A DNA stretch of 43,391 nt from the NCBI GenBank assembly GCA_947364395.1, contig CANASS010000013.1, forward strand, positions 1 to 43,391, given 5' to 3'. Made by a program: the position numbers and the translations under genes. The stretch is from an uncultured bacterium. GTDB taxonomy: Bacteria; Bacillota; Clostridia; Oscillospirales; Oscillospiraceae. This document shows, piece after piece, positions 38,921 through 43,391 of the stretch (position 1 is its first letter; each line of letters opens with the position of its first letter). The notes beneath the pieces are model-generated. The model did not search any database and was not told the DNA's origin. It was given only the letters and a program-made list of their open reading frames with translations.

Positions 38921-39124
38921 ATGAAGAAGAAAATGAAGAAAAGCGAAGCCGATTGGGTTCGCGCCATCCTGTTTGCGCTGTGCTCCCTGACCTGGCTTCC
39001 CGACTGGCCGGTGGAACGGGCGAACTGGCTTCGGATTGTTTTCCCTGTCCTCTGCGCAGCCATCGCTGTTTGGAACCTGATCCGGTATTTCAAAGACCGT
39101 GAAGCGGAGCGCGGGGACACATGA
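38921..39124 (+). CDS. Small membrane protein, 67 residues, unknown
   Basis: Starts at ATG 38921 with GAGGTGA in front and begins with a lysine-rich MKKKMKKSEADW. Two hydrophobic stretches (about 14-28 and 40-57: LRIVFPVLCAAIAVWNLI) suggest a small two-span protein with a charged C-terminus (RYFKDREAERGDT). I do not recognise a family. It is followed 10 bases later by another tiny membrane protein with a similar Shine-Dalgarno context. Confidence 0.65.
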   Translation: MKKKMKKSEADWVRAILFALCSLTWLPDWPVERANWLRIVFPVLCAAIAVWNLIRYFKDREAERGDT

Positions 39125-39134
39125 GGTGAACTGC

Positions 39135-39323
39135 ATGAAAATGAAGCGTTTTTTTACTGTGTCCACTGCGGCTTTAGGCGTCGCGCTGGCGGCCGTCTGG
39201 ATATGGACGATTTATGATTCCCTGACCGGCGGGCGGAGCAGGTGGTATTATCCGATCCCGGCGTCCATCTCCTATGCCAGCCTTTGCTATCACGGTTTCA
39301 AGGAAGAAAAAAGCAAAAAGTAA
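39135..39323 (+). CDS. Small membrane protein, 62 residues, unknown
   Basis: ATG 39135 follows GAGGTGA. An N-terminal KMKRFF is followed by a hydrophobic helix STAALGVALAAVWIWTIYDS, and the rest is polar with tyrosines (RWYYPIPASISYASLCYHGF) and a lysine-rich end. It looks like a single-span protein with a short outer tail. No family recognised. It sits directly before the beta-helix protein gene; 12 bases separate them. Confidence 0.62.
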   Translation: MKMKRFFTVSTAALGVALAAVWIWTIYDSLTGGRSRWYYPIPASISYASLCYHGFKEEKSKK

Positions 39324-39335
39324 GGAGTCTTGACC

Positions 39336-39998
39336 ATGAAGCTGAACACAACCGGGCTGTTTGACCTGAGCCATACCCTGGCCGGGGACTACTTGGCCCG
39401 CTTTGAATACCCCTGGCAGGCCCTGGACGGCATCAAGGACCTGATTCTGGCCCTGGGCCCCACGCTGGGGGAGGAGTACGAGGAACTGGGCTCCCAGATC
39501 TGGGTCCACCAGACCGCCCAGATCGCCCACTCCGCCTTTTTGGGCGCACCCTGCATCATCGGCCCCCGCACCGAGGTGCGCCACTGCGCCTTCATCCGGG
39601 GCTCCGCCCTGGTGGGGGCCGGCTGCGTGGTGGGCAACTCGGTGGAGCTGAAAAACGTGATTCTGTTCGACAGCGTCCAAGTCCCGCACTACAACTACGT
39701 GGGCGACTCCATTCTGGGCTACAAGAGCCACATGGGGGCCGGGTCCATCACCTCCAACGTGAAGTCGGACAAAACCCCGGTGTCGGTGAAGAATGGGGCG
39801 GAGAAAATCGAGACGGGCCGGAAGAAGTTCGGGGCCATCCTGGGCGACTTTGTGGAGGTGGGCTGCAACAGCGTGCTCAACCCGGGCACGGTGGTGGGCC
39901 CCCGCACCAACATCTACCCCCTGTCCTGCGTTCGGGGCGCGGTACCGGGGGACAGCATCTATAAGACGGGCGGCATCATCGTCAAAAAGGAGAAGTGA
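39336..39998 (+). CDS. Left-handed beta-helix protein (GlmU C-terminal-like)
   Basis: A 220-residue protein with hexapeptide repeats from about 55 to 200 (IWVHQTAQIAHSAFLGAPCI, IGPRTEVRHCAFIRGSALVG, VGDSILGYKSHMGAGSITSN), forming a left-handed beta-helix like the acetyltransferase half of GlmU. The uridylyltransferase half is missing. Databases often label such proteins UDP-N-acetylglucosamine pyrophosphorylase, but the N-terminal nucleotide-binding motif is absent, so an acyltransferase or structural role is more likely. ATG 39336 follows AAGGAG. It ends 3 bases before glmM, which points to amino-sugar metabolism. Confidence 0.85.
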   Translation: MKLNTTGLFDLSHTLAGDYLARFEYPWQALDGIKDLILALGPTLGEEYEELGSQIWVHQTAQIAHSAFLGAPCIIGPRTEVRHCAFIRGSALVGAGCVVGNSVELKNVILFDSVQVPHYNYVGDSILGYKSHMGAGSITSNVKSDKTPVSVKNGAEKIETGRKKFGAILGDFVEVGCNSVLNPGTVVGPRTNIYPLSCVRGAVPGDSIYKTGGIIVKKEK

Positions 39999-40001
39999 GC
40001 A

Positions 40002-41372
40002 ATGGGTAAATATTTTGGTACGGACGGCTTCCGGGGAAAGGCCAATGTGGAACTCACCGGGGACCACGCCTATCAGGTGGGCCGGTTTCTGGGCTGGTAC
40101 TACGGCCGGGGCGGGGACCGGGCCCGCATCGTGGTGGGCAAGGACACCCGGCGGTCCAGCTACATGCTGGAATACGCCATCAGCGCGGGCATGGCCGCCT
40201 CCGGGGCCGACGTGTACCTGCTCCACGTCACCACCACCCCCTCCGTGTCCTACGTCACCCGCACCGACGGTTTCGACTGCGGCGTGATGATCTCCGCATC
40301 CCACAACCCCTACCAGGACAACGGCATCAAGCTGCTGAACCGGGAGGGGGAGAAGATGGACGAGGCCACCATCCGGCTGGTGGAGGACTACCTGGACGGT
40401 ACTCTGTCGGTGGACGGCCAGACCTTCCCCAGGCTCCCCTTCGCCACCGGCGAGGCGGTGGGCAGCATCGTGGACCACACCGCCGGGCGCAACCGCTACA
40501 TGGGCTACCTGATCTCCCTGGCGGTGTACTCCTTCCGGGGAAAGAAGATCGCCCTGGACTGCGCCAACGGCTCCGCCTGGTCCATCGCCCCCAACGTGTT
40601 CCGCTCCCTGGGGGCGGAGGTCCACGTCGTCAACGACCGGCCCGACGGGCTGAACATCAACCTGGACGCGGGCTCCACCCACATTGAGGGCCTGAAACAA
40701 TACGTCAGGGAGCACGGCTGCGACGCGGGCTTCGCCTACGACGGGGACGCGGACCGCTGCCTTGCCGTGGACGAGAACGGCGATATGGTGGACGGGGACC
40801 AGATCATCTACCTGTACGGCTCCTACATGAAGGAGCGGGGCAAGCTGCTCACCAACACGGTGGTCACCACCGTCATGTCCAACTTCGGGCTGTACAAGGC
40901 CCTGGACAAGGCGGGGATCGGCTACGCCAAAACCGCCGTGGGGGACAAGTACGTGTATGAGGAGATGGTCCGGGGGGGACACCGGCTGGGCGGCGAGCAG
41001 TCGGGCCACATCATCTTCTCCAAGTACGCCCGGACAGGGGACGGCATCCTCACATCCCTGAAGATTATGGAGGTGATGATGGCCAAAAAGGAGGCCCTGA
41101 GCCGTCTGGCCGCCCCGGTGACCATCTATCCCCAGGTGCTCATCAACGTGCGGGTGAAGGACAAAAAGACCGCCCAGGACGACCCCGCCGTCCAGGACGC
41201 GGTGCAGGCCGTGGCGGTTGAGCTGGGGGACACGGGTCGGATTCTGGTGCGGGAGTCGGGCACCGAGCCGCTGGTCCGGGTGATGGTGGAGGCCCCGGAA
41301 AAGGACCAGTGCCGGGCCCTGGCACAGAAAGTGGTGGATGTGATCATCGCCCAGGGCCATAAAGCGGAATAA
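40002..41372 (+). CDS. glmM: Phosphoglucosamine mutase-like enzyme (GlmM)
   Basis: Converts glucosamine-6-phosphate to glucosamine-1-phosphate for peptidoglycan precursor synthesis. The 456-residue protein starts MGKYFGTDGFRGKAN as GlmM does. The phosphoserine is S100 in GVMISASHNPYQDNGIK, the metal loop is AYDGDADRC near 245, and the sugar-binding motif GGEQSGHIIF and phosphate-binding RESGTEPLVRVMVE are intact. Adjacent to the beta-helix gene, with which it is likely cotranscribed; ends at a strong terminator. Family members may act on other hexose phosphates, so GlmM identity is likely but not proven. Confidence 0.92.
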   Translation: MGKYFGTDGFRGKANVELTGDHAYQVGRFLGWYYGRGGDRARIVVGKDTRRSSYMLEYAISAGMAASGADVYLLHVTTTPSVSYVTRTDGFDCGVMISASHNPYQDNGIKLLNREGEKMDEATIRLVEDYLDGTLSVDGQTFPRLPFATGEAVGSIVDHTAGRNRYMGYLISLAVYSFRGKKIALDCANGSAWSIAPNVFRSLGAEVHVVNDRPDGLNINLDAGSTHIEGLKQYVREHGCDAGFAYDGDADRCLAVDENGDMVDGDQIIYLYGSYMKERGKLLTNTVVTTVMSNFGLYKALDKAGIGYAKTAVGDKYVYEEMVRGGHRLGGEQSGHIIFSKYARTGDGILTSLKIMEVMMAKKEALSRLAAPVTIYPQVLINVRVKDKKTAQDDPAVQDAVQAVAVELGDTGRILVRESGTEPLVRVMVEAPEKDQCRALAQKVVDVIIAQGHKAE

Positions 41373-41377
41373 CATAT

Positions 41378-41415
41378 AAATCCCCCTGGAAGAACAAGCT
41401 TCCAGGGGGATTTTT
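41378..41415. terminator. Bidirectional terminator after glmM
   Basis: AAATCCCCCTGGAAG at 41378-41392 pairs with CTTCCAGGGGGATTT at 41399-41413 around AACAAG, a 15-bp perfect stem, followed by T residues on the plus strand and a T-rich stretch on the minus strand. It serves the convergent gene ending at 41415 as well. Confidence 0.9.
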
Positions 41416-41960
41416 CAACGAATCAGAGAACGAAAACAGCGTTCAGGCACTGTTGGCCGCAACAGCTCCCATAAGCGGACTTTCGCGTCGCCGCATTGGG
41501 GCGGAGACGGGGATAATTCTTCCCATGCCTGAGCAGTCCCGTATTGAAAAGTGGACCAGCTTTCGTTCAAGACGGTGCCGTTTGCCATGGCGGTAATGTA
41601 TAGATTTTGGAGCAGAAAATCGAAACCATTCCGGTACTCCCTGGGGGATAGGTCGCAGACCTGCTTTAAAAAGGCAGCTTCAGCAATCGAGCCGTTACCC
41701 AGCAGGGAGAAGATACGATCTGCCGGTGGAGTGAGGGGCTTTGGGGGCCTTACTGCTTTTAACAAATAGTAGGCTTCAGGAGACAGGTAAGTGGTCCGCT
41801 TGCGGAATACCTTGGAGTAAAACAGCTTGTGCTGGTCAATCAGCTCGGTTACATCCTGCCAGGTGCAGCCTGCATCTTCCAAGGCGGGGATGTCTGGATT
41901 TTGGTTGCACAGTAAAATACCATTGGCCTCCAAATAGTTTTGCAGAGAACTCATGCACAT
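41415..41960 (-). CDS. AlkZ-related winged-helix protein, tentative
   Basis: A 181-residue protein. The C-terminal LNESWSTFQYGTAQAWEEL resembles the end of AlkZ-type DNA glycosylases with tandem winged helices, and the middle LSPEAYYLLKAVRPPKPLTP and LSPREYRNGFDFLLQNLYIT read like helix-turn-helix segments, but the protein is much shorter than AlkZ (about 360 residues) and the catalytic QxD motif is not seen. Function is unknown. The start codon directly follows the stop of the beta-CASP gene and has no Shine-Dalgarno of its own, so it depends on translational coupling. Its base composition is lower in GC than its neighbour. Confidence 0.55.
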   Translation of the reverse strand: MCMSSLQNYLEANGILLCNQNPDIPALEDAGCTWQDVTELIDQHKLFYSKVFRKRTTYLSPEAYYLLKAVRPPKPLTPPADRIFSLLGNGSIAEAAFLKQVCDLSPREYRNGFDFLLQNLYITAMANGTVLNESWSTFQYGTAQAWEELSPSPPQCGDAKVRLWELLRPTVPERCFRSLIR

Positions 41961-43391
41961 CTATCGGTCCCACTTGGAGATAAGCGCCCGAATCTGATCG
42001 GCGAACTTGCCCAGATCCTTGTTGGTGCCGCCTTTGTTGTTGGCGATGACGGCCATGAGCTTCTGGCCGATGTCCTCCAGCCGCCGGTAAGCGGGGGAGC
42101 CCGGGTCCACCGGGGCCTCCTTGGGCTCCAGGGCGATGCCCGGGGCGATCATGCGGTCCTCCAGCAGATCGTAGACCTCCTCATAGTTGGGGGCGTGGGC
42201 GGAGAAGCCCAGCTCGGTGAGGGTCTGGGCGTAGTTCTCCGCCGCCCGGGCTTCGCCGTGAACCACAAAGACCTGCTGGGGCTTGGGCGTATAGTTGTTG
42301 ATCCACCGCACCAGCCCGTCCCGGTCGGCGTGGGAGCTCAGGCCGTGGAAACGGACGATCCGCGCCCGCACGGAGATCTCCTCCCCAAACAGCTTCACAT
42401 GGCTGGCCCCGTCTAAAATGCGGCGGCCCAGGGAGCCCTCCGCCTGGTAGCCCACGAAGAGGATGGTGCTCTCCGGCCGCCACAGGTTGTGCTTCAGGTG
42501 GTGGCGGATGCGGCCCGCGTCGCACATGCCGGAGGCGGATATGATGACCTTGGGCCGGGCGTCCAGGTTCAGCTCCCGGGACTCCTCGGTGCTCTCGGTG
42601 ATGTTCAGCCCCGGGAACCGGAACAGCGCCCCGCCCCGCAGGTGCTCCACCGTCTCCTCGTCCAGGTAGCCGGTGAGGTCGCCGGAAAAGATCTCCGTGG
42701 CCGCCCCCGCCAGCGGGGAGTCCACATACACCTGGAAATCCGGGTCCGCGTCCACCAGCCCCTGCTCCTTGATCTCCCGGATGAAGTACAAAAGCTCCTG
42801 GGTGCGGCCCACCGCGAAGGAGGGAATCACCAGGTTGCCCCCCCTGGACAGGGTCTCGTCAATGACCCGGGCCAGGTCGTCGGCATAGTTGGGCTTCTCC
42901 TTCACGTTGTGCAGCCGGTCGCCGTAGGTGCTCTCCGTCACCACGTAGTCCGCCTCGGCAATGGGCTGGGGGGAGCGGATGATGGGCTGCTTGCGGTTGC
43001 CGATGTCGCCGGAAAACACGATCTTCTTGGTAAAGCCCTGCTCGGTGAGCCACATCTCCACACAGGCGGACCCCAGAAGGTGGCCCGCGTCCACAAAGCG
43101 GACCTTGATTCCGTCGGATATTTCCAGCTCCTGGCCGTATTCGCAGGTGACGATGTGGCGCAGGGCCTTCTCCACATCCACCAGGGTGTACAGCGGCTCC
43201 ACCGGGGGCTTGCCCGCCCGCTTTCCCTTCTGGTTCTCGTAGGCCGCGTCGTTCTCCTGGATCTGGGCGGAGTCCCGGAGCATGATGGACAGCAGCTGGG
43301 CCGTCAGCCGGGTGCAGTAGATATTGCCGGAAAAGCCCTCCTTCACCAGCAGGGGGATGCGGCCGGAGTGGTCGATGTGGGCGTGGGTGAC
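41961..43391 (-). CDS. MBL-fold/beta-CASP metallo-hydrolase (RNA-processing type), partial
   Basis: The 5' end lies beyond the right edge; 476 codons are visible. At the edge the minus strand encodes THAHIDHSGRIPLL, the HxHxDH zinc motif, so only the first strands of the domain are missing. Further ligands: DAGHLLGSA, FSGDIGNR, and C-terminal SSHADRDGL. The beta-CASP part includes VIPSFAVGRTQELL and IISASGMCDAGRIRHHL. The protein belongs to the YSH1/CPSF-like group of ribonucleases with an RNA-specificity domain. The last 80 residues are an extra helical tail (RRLEDIGQKLMAVIANNKGG). It is followed directly by the AlkZ-like gene. Confidence 0.9.
   Translation of the reverse strand, partial: VTHAHIDHSGRIPLLVKEGFSGNIYCTRLTAQLLSIMLRDSAQIQENDAAYENQKGKRAGKPPVEPLYTLVDVEKALRHIVTCEYGQELEISDGIKVRFVDAGHLLGSACVEMWLTEQGFTKKIVFSGDIGNRKQPIIRSPQPIAEADYVVTESTYGDRLHNVKEKPNYADDLARVIDETLSRGGNLVIPSFAVGRTQELLYFIREIKEQGLVDADPDFQVYVDSPLAGAATEIFSGDLTGYLDEETVEHLRGGALFRFPGLNITESTEESRELNLDARPKVIISASGMCDAGRIRHHLKHNLWRPESTILFVGYQAEGSLGRRILDGASHVKLFGEEISVRARIVRFHGLSSHADRDGLVRWINNYTPKPQQVFVVHGEARAAENYAQTLTELGFSAHAPNYEEVYDLLEDRMIAPGIALEPKEAPVDPGSPAYRRLEDIGQKLMAVIANNKGGTNKDLGKFADQIRALISKWDR

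Noticed and set aside
39174..41375. Minus-strand open frame opposite the beta-helix and glmM genes
   Set aside because: Same antisense artefact; no family motif, and glmM on the plus strand is clear.
1..43391. CRISPR arrays, tRNA or rRNA genes, complete insertion sequences
   Set aside because: No regularly spaced direct repeats, no tRNA-like cloverleaf and no transposase were noticed by reading; a dedicated scan (for example tRNAscan-SE or Infernal) was not possible here.

Overview
The window is GC-rich chromosomal DNA from a strictly anaerobic Firmicute, most likely a Clostridia member of the Oscillospiraceae (Flavonifractor / Pseudoflavonifractor / Intestinimonas-like). The reasons are the clostridial gene order rnfC-D-G-E-A-B, a type-A flavodiiron protein, an acyl-CoA dehydrogenase of the butyrate-metabolism type, purine-rich Shine-Dalgarno sequences, TTGACA/TATAAT promoters, and families typical of this group (YlmH, UPF0291, YhaN/YhaO, Gx transporter, DUF2871). 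The assignment is inferred from family content, not from a marker gene. No rRNA, tRNA, CRISPR array, complete insertion sequence or prophage was seen.

Layout. (1) 1-10434, plus strand: a housekeeping run dnaB-tilS-hpt-ftsH-lepB-membrane protein-metG-lipoprotein-tatD, with mostly overlapping or touching genes, preceded by a palindromic repeat. (2) 10435-10940: a cold-shock gene with its own consensus promoter and an attenuator-like hairpin in its leader. (3) 10942-14111, minus strand: ABC exporter, Nudix hydrolase, YlmH and UPF0291, divergent from an AI-2E family permease at 14258; the two promoters share one -35 box. (4) An HtrA-type protease at 15636, then on the minus strand a 38-residue protein and a YhaO/YhaN nuclease-ATPase pair. 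(5) 20391-22900, visibly more AT-rich: a 3' fragment of a MazG-like gene, a chemoreceptor, and a 166-bp MITE-like element in the chemoreceptor leader. (6) 22966-26281, minus strand: flavodiiron protein FprA preceded by one polypeptide that fuses an acyl-CoA dehydrogenase, the FAD domain of ETF-alpha and a rubredoxin. (7) 26569-29611, plus strand: a LURP-one-like protein, a DUF2871 membrane protein, about 0.6 kb of decayed genes (rhodanese and sigma-54 regulator remnants), and a cysteine desulfidase. (8) 29650-32528, minus strand: MazG-like protein, YmdB phosphodiesterase, DEAD-box helicase and a cysteine-bearing Rrf2 regulator. (9) 32845-41372, plus strand: the complete Rnf complex, a NusG-II protein, a second copy of the palindromic repeat, a Gx transporter, two tiny membrane proteins, a left-handed beta-helix protein and GlmM. 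(10) Right edge, minus strand: an AlkZ-like protein and a beta-CASP metallo-hydrolase that runs off the window.

How it works together. The energy theme is electron transfer. Rnf couples ferredoxin oxidation and NAD reduction to ion pumping, and the divergent Rrf2 protein, which has four cysteines in the cluster-binding region, is the obvious candidate regulator. The most interesting candidate system is the acyl-CoA dehydrogenase-EtfA-rubredoxin fusion next to the flavodiiron protein. Rubredoxin is the classical donor to flavodiiron proteins, so the pair could carry electrons from acyl-CoA to O2 (or NO) without a separate ETF-beta, ETF dehydrogenase or rubredoxin. The second candidate is the dispersed palindromic element at 1-128 and 38281-38402: its outer stems differ in sequence between copies but remain complementary, around a conserved core.
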